A DNA stretch of 13,881 nucleotides from Bdellovibrio sp. (GTDB taxonomy: Bacteria > Bdellovibrionota > UBA1018), in the NCBI GenBank assembly GCA_016213345.1, contig JACRAO010000045.1:1-13881 (forward strand), read 5' to 3'. Below are positions 1 through 6,617 of this stretch, in pieces (the stretch's first letter is position 1; each line of letters starts with the position of its first letter). The notes under the pieces are model-generated. The model did not search any database. It worked only from the letters and a program-made list of their open reading frames with translations, and had not been told where the DNA came from. A program made the translations under genes and the position numbers.

Positions 1-1
1 T

Positions 2-751
2 TATAAAGTCAAAATAGAAGGTCCAACAACTCGAATTGAAATTACTGCCATTGGCCCCCTAGGAGATGTGCACACGGATGCCCTTGTGATTTCTTATCCT
101 TTTTGGAAAAGGCTTTTTGAAAAAGAAGAACAAAGTCAGATTTTGGAGAAAAAAAATGAATTCTCAACTGGACTAGGGATAACTGTGCTTTCATACAAAC
201 AAACATCAAAATCGGATGTTTCGTTAATTTCTAGTACTTTCAAAGGTAGCTACGATAGAAACATTTTTAATCCCAACTGGGCATTGGGCGCTAGTGTGTT
301 TACAACCGCAGTTAATTTTAAAAATAATATTGCTGGTACTTCTGTCCGTTTTTTGGGTTTTAATTTGAGATTGGGTTATCGTTTTTCTTTTTTAAAACAT
401 CCTTGGGATTTTATTTTATTTGGTGGTGGGTATTATTCAACTATGTTTGTTACTCAATGTCAATTTGGGTATACCAATGTTTATGGGCCACAAATTTTTC
501 CGGTAATTAAAAGAATGTTAAGTAATGGCCATATTATTTCATCTTATCTTAAAATATCCCCAGTTACTGATGGATTCAGCGTAATTAAGCTATCTACTCG
601 CGAAATTGCAACAGGTGTAAACTATGCTTTTCAGCTTAAAAATAAAAGCTGGGTTGCATTAAGTTTTGATTATGCAAATCTTGTACTTTATCTTTCTGGC
701 AACACAGCCAGAGTAAATTCGTATACACTCGGGGGATCGTATAAATTTTAA
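2..751 (+). CDS. C-terminal part of an outer-membrane beta-barrel protein, 5' end outside window
   Basis: The frame ending at TAA 749-751 is open all the way to the left edge, giving 249 visible codons. A GTG at 68 looks like a start but lies inside a continuous domain (GPTTRIEITAIGPLG before it, DALVISYPFW after it), so I read this as a truncated longer gene. The first ~35 visible residues look like the end of a beta-sandwich or FecR/Ig-like segment. They are followed by a charged linker (KRLFEKEEQ) and about 190 residues of alternating aromatic and hydrophobic beta-strands rich in Gly, Tyr and Phe. The protein ends in YTLGGSYKF, a terminal Phe as is usual for Omp85/BAM-inserted barrels. The length suits an eight-strand barrel. 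The barrel call rests on composition and strand pattern, not on a recognised family. The next gene, 113 bases downstream, has its own promoter and is unrelated. Confidence 0.6.
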   Translation, partial: YKVKIEGPTTRIEITAIGPLGDVHTDALVISYPFWKRLFEKEEQSQILEKKNEFSTGLGITVLSYKQTSKSDVSLISSTFKGSYDRNIFNPNWALGASVFTTAVNFKNNIAGTSVRFLGFNLRLGYRFSFLKHPWDFILFGGGYYSTMFVTQCQFGYTNVYGPQIFPVIKRMLSNGHIISSYLKISPVTDGFSVIKLSTREIATGVNYAFQLKNKSWVALSFDYANLVLYLSGNTARVNSYTLGGSYKF

Positions 752-814
752 AATTAGTAAGTCGATGCAAGCTTTTACACACAATTCCTGACACCACCCA
801 CCCATTACTTATAT

Positions 815-843
815 TTGACAAGCTTTTTTAAAAAGGCCATAAT
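815..843 (+). promoter_or_regulatory. Sigma70-type promoter of the toxin-antitoxin pair
   Basis: There is a perfect -35 TTGACA (815-820), a 17-base spacer and a -10 CATAAT (838-843, five of six consensus bases). The predicted start of transcription is near 850, immediately before the ribosome binding site AAGGAG (850-855), so the leader would be very short. Confidence 0.7.
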
Positions 844-849
844 AGCCTT
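822..849. promoter_or_regulatory. Candidate autoregulatory operator over the promoter
   Basis: Bases 822-837 form an imperfect palindrome (GCTTTTTTAAAAAGGC, 7 of 8 base pairs symmetric) that fills the spacer between -35 and -10. A second inverted repeat, AAGGC (833-837) and GCCTT (845-849), brackets the -10 box. Phd-family antitoxins typically bind palindromes over their own promoter to repress it, so these are the natural candidates. That assignment is inference from position. Confidence 0.45.
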
Positions 850-864
850 AAGGAGATGGACCTA

Positions 865-1173
865 ATGAGAAGAGCCAGTGTAACAGATTTAAAAAATCAC
901 CTTAGTGAGTTTTTGGTTCTTGTTAAAAAAGGCGATTTTGTCCGTATTTATGACAGAAAGGAACCTGTTGCTGATCTTTTGCCTATAGGACATTTGAGTG
1001 CAAGCGATAATGAAACACGATTGTTGGAGTTAGAGACAAAAGGAATCCTAAGATTAGGAAGAGAAAAAATATCAGATGAATTTCTTAGACATATTAAAGA
1101 TATTGCAAAAAAAAGCTCAAACACGACCTATCCCGCACTAGACTTTTTACTTGAAGAGAGAAAACTAAAATGA
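865..1173 (+). CDS. Phd/YefM-family antitoxin
   Basis: A protein of 102 residues. Its N-terminus MRRASVTDLKNHLSEFLVLV followed by KKGDFVRIYDRKEPVADLLP has the Phd/YefM pattern: a basic beta-strand start, 'V-x-D-L-(K/R)-x-x-L', then 'G-(E/D)-x-V-x-I-x-(D/x)-(R/x)-x-x-P-V-A'. This domain dimerises and binds DNA; the C-terminal ~45 residues are expected to be the toxin-neutralising tail. I chose ATG 865 because AAGGAG (850-855) lies 9 bases upstream. An in-frame ATG at 856 directly abuts that site and is an unlikely start. The stop overlaps the start of the toxin gene (ATGA, 1170-1173), the usual arrangement for coupled antitoxin-toxin pairs. Role: binds and inhibits the PIN toxin encoded next and probably represses the shared promoter. 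Confidence 0.88.
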   Translation: MRRASVTDLKNHLSEFLVLVKKGDFVRIYDRKEPVADLLPIGHLSASDNETRLLELETKGILRLGREKISDEFLRHIKDIAKKSSNTTYPALDFLLEERKLK

Positions 1174-1595
1174 AATTTTGGGATACTTCTGCCATTGTTC
1201 CGCTTTTTTTAGAGGAAAAAAATTCTAAGCAGGCATACGAAATTTTGAGTCAAGACACTCAAATGATAGTTTGGTCACTTACATGGATTGAGTGCCATTC
1301 GGTTTTGGCTAGACTCGAAAGAGAAAAACTTATTTCTTTTAAAAAATTTTCCCAGGCAAGAGAGGATTTAAAAAAACTTGAAAACACATGGATTGTGGTC
1401 GAACAATTGAACTGGGTTCAAAAGAGAGCAGAAAGACTCATTTATTTGCATGTTTTACATGCTGCTGATGCTTTGCAGTTAGCGGCTGCGCTTGTTGCCT
1501 GTGAGGATCGGCCAGTGAATATGGATTTTGTGACTTTTGATAAACAACTCGCTCGTGCCGCCATAAAAGAAGGGTTTTGTTTGGTAATCGAATAA
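1170..1595 (+). CDS. vapC: VapC-like PIN-domain ribonuclease toxin
   Basis: A protein of 141 residues, the usual size for VapC. PIN-domain acidic residues are all present: D5 in WDTSAIVPLFL, E41 in WIECHSVLARLE, D100 in LHAADALQLAAAL and D124 in FVTFDKQLARAA. PIN toxins use these to bind Mg2+ or Mn2+ and cut RNA, in characterised cases often tRNA or rRNA; the target here is unknown. The pairing with a Phd-type rather than an AbrB or RHH antitoxin is common for PIN toxins. Translation is coupled to the antitoxin through a 4-base overlap. The gene looks intact. A relic of another antitoxin lies just past its end on the opposite strand. Confidence 0.92.
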   Translation: MKFWDTSAIVPLFLEEKNSKQAYEILSQDTQMIVWSLTWIECHSVLARLEREKLISFKKFSQAREDLKKLENTWIVVEQLNWVQKRAERLIYLHVLHAADALQLAAALVACEDRPVNMDFVTFDKQLARAAIKEGFCLVIE

Positions 1596-1639
1596 TGAAA
1601 CAGGACTTCAATTAAAAATAAAAACCCAACCGCAGTGCA

Positions 1640-1756
1640 AAATTTTCTGGCATATTCCTTTAAAACTTCACGAATTATTCTTTGGTATTTTAAACCCGCA
1701 TTTTTTGCTGATTTTTTAAAAAAATGAACCGTTTTTGCATCTAAAGCAATGGTTAT
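1640..1756 (-). pseudogene. Relic of a CopG-type (RHH) antitoxin gene
   Basis: On the minus strand, 39 codons starting at 1756 read ITIALDAKTVHFFKKSAKNA followed by GLKYQRIIREVLKEYARKF. This matches the core of CopG-like/BrnA-type antitoxins: a basic-hydrophobic strand 'I-x-I-x-L-D', then 'F-K-K-x-A-x-x-x-G-x-x-Y-Q-x-x-I-x-x-V-L-x-x-Y'. No ATG, GTG or TTG lies between the upstream in-frame TAA (about 1795) and the domain. The frame also runs on without a stop into the antisense of vapC, so neither end of a normal gene is left. No partner toxin is visible upstream. I therefore call it a decayed remnant. The rest of the 1596-1820 gap shows no other gene. Confidence 0.55.
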
Positions 1757-1820
1757 AAAAACAGCTACCAGGGGAACGAAAGTCAGGTTGGATTATTCTA
1801 GTCAACCAAAACAAATAGTT

Positions 1821-2990
1821 TTAAGACCCGGAGTCCCTGCTCTTTGGTCCCCCACTTGTAAAAGAATTTATTTCAGGTGATGGCAAGAGTTCATTGATTT
1901 CGTTTAGTTTATTTTTTAAAATATAAGCAGCAATATTAGTTACATCAAGTTTACGTCTAATTTCTTTATTTTCTGAAATAATTTTTTGTTTCACGTCTGA
2001 ACTTGTTGTATAAAAGGCTCTTACAATTATTTCTTTATTTTGATCAATTGCTAATTTTGCAATTTCATTTAATAACACTTCTGGTTTTTGCGTGTCGATA
2101 TTATTTCCGTGCTTTTCCAGATCAAATGCAACCAATGGTGTAAAAAGCTCTGGCGCTTTCTCCAAGTCAATTATATATTTTGGTAGTATTTCTTCTTGTA
2201 TGGGAAATTTATTATCTAAAACCCTTGCCAGAAGATTTTTAGTAAACGTTTTATGATCTTCTGCTTTTAACTTTTTTGAAAATTCTTCATAAAATACGGG
2301 CAAATTTGATTTCACCTCTAAAATACTAAAAAACTGTATTTCTGCTAAGTATGCACGATATTCAGCAATGAGTTCTCTTTCGTTGTCATTTAGGTTGTGT
2401 AAACTCTTAAGAGCAGGATCAAAAAGATGAAAAAGCTCATGAATTAAAGTAAACAGTCCTTGTTCTTTGCTTTGATCGTTACGCAGGACAATTAGAGCTC
2501 TTTTGCCGTCAGAGGAAGTTAAACCATAAAGATCACGAGGAGACCTGCTTTCGATTCCACTAAAAGTACCATCTTTGCCACCTAGTAATTCCTTAGCGTC
2601 TGGCATGCGCGCCGGGTTAAATGACAGGCGGAAATAAAGATTTGATTTATTATTATTAACCCGATCTATAAATTCTTTCCCTTGTCTCGTATTTTTAATG
2701 TCATCTAAGTATTCGGAAAACACATTGGTTTCTGTATTTTGTATCTTTGGCAAATTGGACAATAACAAATAAGTAGCTTTTGAATTTAAATCTTCGTTTG
2801 GATTTATAGGAGAAATATCACCATAATCCAGCAGATTAAATGCAGCGGTGATCATTGATGCTCGTTGAATATAAATGTCTATTTGTGCCGGAAACGAAAT
2901 GTAATCAGAGCTGCTTATTTCTTTTGCTAAACCACTTGATGTAGAAAACAGGGCAAGTAATACAAGTAAAGATTTATTAGAAAAAATCAC
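1821..2990 (-). CDS. Predicted secreted zinc metalloprotease-like protein (HELFH)
   Basis: A protein of 389 residues from GTG 2990. That start gives a clean Sec signal peptide (MIFSNKSLLVLLALFSTSSG, cleavage near GLA-KE). An in-frame TTG at 3029 would add 13 residues and cannot be excluded. At residues 184-188 it carries HELFH inside a hydrophobic helix (LFTLIHELFHLFDP), the HExxH zinc site of metallopeptidases. E210 in the following helix (ERELIAEYRAYLAE) is a good third ligand, as in gluzincin-type enzymes. The rest of the protein is mostly helical and I do not recognise a named family. The last ten codons fall in an unusually G+C-rich block (1825-1855). It is divergent from the TPR/winged-helix regulator and separated from it by a symmetrical promoter region, which suggests joint control. 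Substrate unknown; it could also be a non-catalytic relative. Confidence 0.7.
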   Translation of the reverse strand: MIFSNKSLLVLLALFSTSSGLAKEISSSDYISFPAQIDIYIQRASMITAAFNLLDYGDISPINPNEDLNSKATYLLLSNLPKIQNTETNVFSEYLDDIKNTRQGKEFIDRVNNNKSNLYFRLSFNPARMPDAKELLGGKDGTFSGIESRSPRDLYGLTSSDGKRALIVLRNDQSKEQGLFTLIHELFHLFDPALKSLHNLNDNERELIAEYRAYLAEIQFFSILEVKSNLPVFYEEFSKKLKAEDHKTFTKNLLARVLDNKFPIQEEILPKYIIDLEKAPELFTPLVAFDLEKHGNNIDTQKPEVLLNEIAKLAIDQNKEIIVRAFYTTSSDVKQKIISENKEIRRKLDVTNIAAYILKNKLNEINELLPSPEINSFTSGGPKSRDSGS

Positions 2991-3002
2991 AATGGTAATA
3001 GT

Positions 3003-3029
3003 CTTATAAATTTTTACGCATCTTGTCAA
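3003..3029 (-). promoter_or_regulatory. Candidate promoter of the metalloprotease-like gene
   Basis: The minus strand has TTGACA (3029-3024) and TATAAG (3008-3003), five of six -10 consensus bases, with a short 15-base spacer. Transcription would start near 2996, leaving almost no leader before GTG 2990; no clear ribosome binding site is present. If TTG 3029 were the true start, this promoter would lie inside the gene. Confidence 0.35.
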
Positions 3030-3042
3030 TTAAATCTTGACA
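3024..3042. promoter_or_regulatory. Inverted repeat of divergent -35 boxes
   Basis: TGTCAA (3024-3029) and TTGACA (3037-3042) are perfect inverted repeats separated by 7 bases, so a consensus -35 hexamer faces outward on each strand between the protease and regulator genes. The minus-strand side has a usable -10 (TATAAG). The plus-strand side has only a weak one (TAAATG, 3060-3065, 17 bases on). Confidence 0.4.
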
Positions 3043-3094
3043 TATTTATAGAAAATACGTAAATGATGAAAGTGTAATATTGGTATAGATTGAT

Positions 3095-4993
3095 ATGGAT
3101 TATAGTAAAGATAATAACAAAATTAAGCTTTTGTTAGAGTTAAAAGAATACCACCAGCTAAATAAGTGCTTTCAAATATGTAATATCAATGAGTTAAGTG
3201 ATTTCGAAAAGAAAGCCTTTGTAGAAACTAAAGCTGCATTACTAAGTGTTCAAGAAGCTTACGTTTTTTACCATAAATTTGGACTTAATGATCTAGATTT
3301 AAGAGCCAAAATTTTATATTTAACAGGAAGTTTTATAGAGGCAAGAAAACTGGCCTTGTCAGCAAAAGAGTACTATTTGCTTTCCGATATTTATCTAGCA
3401 ACAAATAGATTTCAAGAAGCAAGAGACGCGCTCAAGTCTGAAGCCATAAATGCCAAATGGTATTATTATACTGGACGCTGTTATCGAAAAGAGCAAGATT
3501 ATCCAAAAGCTATTTTTTGTTTCGAAAAATCTTGTCAATTATATCTGAAAAATAAGGATTTCATACACACAGCTGTCGTACTTGAAAGCTTGGCAGGGTG
3601 TTTTAATGCTAGTGGTAATCTTAAGAAAGCAAATCAGTGCTTTGATGGGCTTAAAATTAATTTTAGATCAGATGAATGGAGAAATTTTCCACACTTCAAA
3701 GCAAGAGCTTTTATGGGTTGGGCACATTATCAACAAACAAGTGGTCACTTAGATAAAGCACTTTGGTCCCTTGCGAGAGCTCAAAATCTTTTAAAAAACT
3801 CTCAGGATTCATCAGATTTTATAAGATGCCAGCTTTTATTGGGTTACACCTTAAAAGATCTAGGACTTTTTGATAAGGCAATAAAAGAGCTAAGCCGCAT
3901 TACCCCAAATGAAAAACAACAGCTTGTGGACAAGTATCGCTATTTAGCTCTGGTGTATTCTGAATTAGGAAACACCAAAGACGCTGAGTATTTCATTAAT
4001 AGTGCTTGGAACTCAATTGACAAAAATGATCACTCAGGACGATTATTTTTACTCACAGATCATGCGGAGATTTTATTTTTAAGTGGAAAAGCTCGGGCCG
4101 AAAAAACACAAAAAGAAATAGAAGTTTTTAGAAAGGCCACAAAAAACTCAAAGACAGCAAAAGATAAAATTTTAGAGCATTACGCTTTGAGTCGATTAGC
4201 ATGGTATACAAAAGATAAAACAATAGCAAATAAATGTCAGAAATTTCATTTTGAACATCACCTATACTATGAAGCCTATTGGGATACGTTAAGTTTGGCT
4301 CATTGTCATATCGTAGATAAAGAATTTGATATCGCAAAAGATGTTTTAAATTATTCCCCTGAAATTTATTCTCCAATTCAAGATGCATGGAAGTATTTTT
4401 TATTAGCCTGTATAAGCATAAAACAAAAACAAGACAAAGAGATTTTTTATTTAACAAAAGCTTTTGAAAAAATCAAAAATCGCAAGACTTATATATTAAA
4501 ATATATTATACACAAAAGTTTGATTAGTCTTAAAGAGAATGATAAAAATATTCTTTATAACTACAAATGCCTTCAAGAAACAGAAGCAAATTTGACCGAT
4601 TTTCAGAAAAAACAAGCAGATACTGTTTTAACAGATGTAGGTTTTGAAGTATCGCGTATCTTAGATTTGAGAGCAGATCCACAAAATGTGGTTGTGAATT
4701 TGAACAATCATGTTATTTACACAGGAAACAAAGTGGTTTTACGGGAAAGCAAACACCCAACAACATGGAGGATGTTAGAAATATTGGTTCATAATCGCTT
4801 GCGGTTTTTATCAAAAGAAGAGCTATCTAAAAAAATATTTTTTAAAAACGAATACCACCCATTGTACGATGACAACCGTATTTATGTGACTATTAGTAGA
4901 TTAAAAAATATTCTGAAAAGCAAAGAATCTATCGAATGCGTAAGAGGGCAATATCGTTTAGCTCAAGATGAAAAAATAGTTATTGTTAAATAG
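3095..4993 (+). CDS. TPR protein with C-terminal OmpR/PhoB-type winged-helix DNA-binding domain
   Basis: A protein of 632 residues with no signal peptide, so cytoplasmic. Residues ~1-520 are helical repeats with TPR signatures (for example YYYTGRCYRKEQDYPKAIFC at 123-142, GWAHYQQTSGHLDKALWSLA at 208-227, LGYTLKDLGLFDKAIKELS, YLALVYSELGNTKDAEYFI). Residues ~530-625 match the transcriptional-regulatory C-terminal domain of OmpR/PhoB: a short beta sheet, 'TTWRMLEILVHNRLRFLSKE', then the recognition region DDNRIYVTISRLKNILKSK and the closing wing 'IECVRGQYRL' (compare the family's 'vdvhIsrLRkKL...ietvrGvGYrl'). There is no receiver domain and no phosphoacceptor, so the signal probably comes from a protein or peptide bound by the TPRs. 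The order is the reverse of SARP/BTAD regulators, where the winged helix comes first. The start ATG 3095 has no obvious ribosome binding site. Its stop is 4 bases from the end of the convergent barrel gene. Target unknown; autoregulation and control of the divergent protease gene are likely guesses. Confidence 0.8.
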   Translation: MDYSKDNNKIKLLLELKEYHQLNKCFQICNINELSDFEKKAFVETKAALLSVQEAYVFYHKFGLNDLDLRAKILYLTGSFIEARKLALSAKEYYLLSDIYLATNRFQEARDALKSEAINAKWYYYTGRCYRKEQDYPKAIFCFEKSCQLYLKNKDFIHTAVVLESLAGCFNASGNLKKANQCFDGLKINFRSDEWRNFPHFKARAFMGWAHYQQTSGHLDKALWSLARAQNLLKNSQDSSDFIRCQLLLGYTLKDLGLFDKAIKELSRITPNEKQQLVDKYRYLALVYSELGNTKDAEYFINSAWNSIDKNDHSGRLFLLTDHAEILFLSGKARAEKTQKEIEVFRKATKNSKTAKDKILEHYALSRLAWYTKDKTIANKCQKFHFEHHLYYEAYWDTLSLAHCHIVDKEFDIAKDVLNYSPEIYSPIQDAWKYFLLACISIKQKQDKEIFYLTKAFEKIKNRKTYILKYIIHKSLISLKENDKNILYNYKCLQETEANLTDFQKKQADTVLTDVGFEVSRILDLRADPQNVVVNLNNHVIYTGNKVVLRESKHPTTWRMLEILVHNRLRFLSKEELSKKIFFKNEYHPLYDDNRIYVTISRLKNILKSKESIECVRGQYRLAQDEKIVIVK

Positions 4994-4997
4994 CCTG

Positions 4998-6608
4998 CTA
5001 AATCTGGCAAAAGACTCCAAGTCCAATAATATGCTTTGAATAAGCATAATTTTGTGTGTCCAAAGAAATATTACGTGTAAAATTATAGCTTAAAGCTGTA
5101 GACAACATATTTGTCCAATTTTTTCGAAATATCAGAGAGGGACTGAGAGTTTTCTCATATCCTCGTGATGACAACTGTTGTTTGGTGTTAATATATGAAA
5201 AATCAAAACCAAATGCCATGTTAAACCCCCAAAACAAATTTAATTTATTTACTGAAGTACTCAGTTTGTAAGTTAATTTGTCGTTAGTTTGATCCCGTGC
5301 CCTATTGTAATCAATATTAAATAAAATTAATAAATTCCACTCTGGCGTCAAGTCAAATAACTGCGAGAGTGTGCCGGCAGGATTTGTTGCGTTTAGACCC
5401 TCACTTTCGTTGGCATAAAGCTTGAGGTTGCCACTTAATGTAGTATTGCCTGCAGAGAAAATTTTTGTTCTTTCGCTTAGGGTAAAATTATAATACCTGC
5501 TATAAAAAAGATAAGAATGATTTTGCTGGTAATCCCTTAAGAGCAAATTGTAATCCATGTCAAAACTAAAGCCAGCCGGTTGTTTAAGCCAAGTATGTTC
5601 GTAACGATTTTTTAAGGTTGCACTCAAACTAACTTGATCGTTTTGATATACACTTGGCGTTGTTCTCTGCGCATGAATGGTGTGATTGATATCAATTTCT
5701 GGAGAGATTGACCAACTGTCTTCTATTATTTTTTCAAATTTTGTAAAAATCTCAGATTTCAATAAAGCAGAAGCCTTATTGCTCACTAGTGTTATGGCTT
5801 GGTCTGCCTGAGTTACAACGTTGGTGTCATATTTGAGTTCTTCGCTACATTTAAAAGTAAATAATTTTTGTGGCATTGGCATTCCATTTTTAAAACGTGC
5901 TACTTCTTGTCCTAAAAGTTGCTCAAGTTCATCGATTTTGGTTTGTGCCTGTTTTGCAACAGCGGTTTCTAAATCGTAATTTTTTGCTTTTTTGTATGCA
6001 GGAATGACAGTGTTTAGTATTTTTTCATTTTTAATTTTTTTGTCTTTTAGTTTTTCTAAAGGAATTAGGCCTATCTCTGCAAGCTGCAACAGTGCGGCCT
6101 GTTTGACCTTGTCATTATCTTGATCTAATTTTAATATTTCTTGATAACTATTTTCAGCTTCAGCAAATTCTTCTAAAATTTGAGAACTAGATCCTATATA
6201 ATATAAAGCGGCACCTGTTTTATATTTATTTTGTATAGATTTCTTAAAAGAATTTTTTGCTGTCTTTAGTTGATTAACTGTATATTGTGCCTGGCCTAAT
6301 TCATAATAAATATCTGTAGCTTGCATGCCTTTTAAAATAGCTTTTTCAAAATTAGAAATCGCTTTTATATAATTTTGCTGTTTCGAATTACAAATTCCTA
6401 ACCAGTAATCCAATAGTCCTTTGTCATTTAGCAATGGTTCTTGAATTAACATTTTATCTAAAAGTAAAATAGCCTGCGGGTAGGCGCCTTTCTTATATAA
6501 CGTATATACATCAGTTAGTTTTGGATTGAGTTTAGATGGCGCTTCTGCTCCAAGCCCAAGACTGCTTATTACTAGCAAAACAAGAATAATCGAATTAATA
6601 ATTTTCAT
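4998..6608 (-). CDS. TPR plus outer-membrane beta-barrel protein
   Basis: A protein of 536 residues. Residues 1-21 are a signal peptide (MKIINSIILVLLVISSLGLG). Residues ~30-165 contain three to four TPRs (YTLYKKGAYPQAILLLDKML, YWLGICNSKQQNYIKAISNF, YYELGQAQYTVNQLKTAKNS, YYIGSSSQILEEFAEAENSY), followed by a Lys-rich helical linker to ~250. From ELKYDTNVV (257-265), a typical opening of barrel domains, to the end come alternating beta-strands rich in Tyr, Phe, Trp and Asn, enough for roughly 12-14 strands. The final residue is Ile rather than Phe. The order of periplasmic TPR then barrel occurs in Slam-type surface-lipoprotein translocators and in polysaccharide-export porins such as PgaA or BcsC. 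Its size is near that of Slam, and a lipoprotein gene sits in the same cluster, but I cannot confirm either family. The start has GAAGGA just upstream, 9 bases after the FecR gene's stop, so the genes are co-transcribed. Confidence 0.75.
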   Translation of the reverse strand: MKIINSIILVLLVISSLGLGAEAPSKLNPKLTDVYTLYKKGAYPQAILLLDKMLIQEPLLNDKGLLDYWLGICNSKQQNYIKAISNFEKAILKGMQATDIYYELGQAQYTVNQLKTAKNSFKKSIQNKYKTGAALYYIGSSSQILEEFAEAENSYQEILKLDQDNDKVKQAALLQLAEIGLIPLEKLKDKKIKNEKILNTVIPAYKKAKNYDLETAVAKQAQTKIDELEQLLGQEVARFKNGMPMPQKLFTFKCSEELKYDTNVVTQADQAITLVSNKASALLKSEIFTKFEKIIEDSWSISPEIDINHTIHAQRTTPSVYQNDQVSLSATLKNRYEHTWLKQPAGFSFDMDYNLLLRDYQQNHSYLFYSRYYNFTLSERTKIFSAGNTTLSGNLKLYANESEGLNATNPAGTLSQLFDLTPEWNLLILFNIDYNRARDQTNDKLTYKLSTSVNKLNLFWGFNMAFGFDFSYINTKQQLSSRGYEKTLSPSLIFRKNWTNMLSTALSYNFTRNISLDTQNYAYSKHIIGLGVFCQI

Positions 6609-6617
6609 AATTCCTTC

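Noticed and set aside
636..821. Minus-strand open frame across the end of the barrel gene
   Set aside because: No ribosome binding site, no family resemblance, and it overlaps a better gene and the promoter gap.
856..864. ATG 856 as the antitoxin start
   Set aside because: It directly abuts the ribosome binding site AAGGAG (850-855); ATG 865 has correct spacing and matches the family N-terminus.
4128..4457. Minus-strand open frame inside the TPR regulator gene
   Set aside because: Antisense of a clearly coding TPR region; the product resembles nothing.
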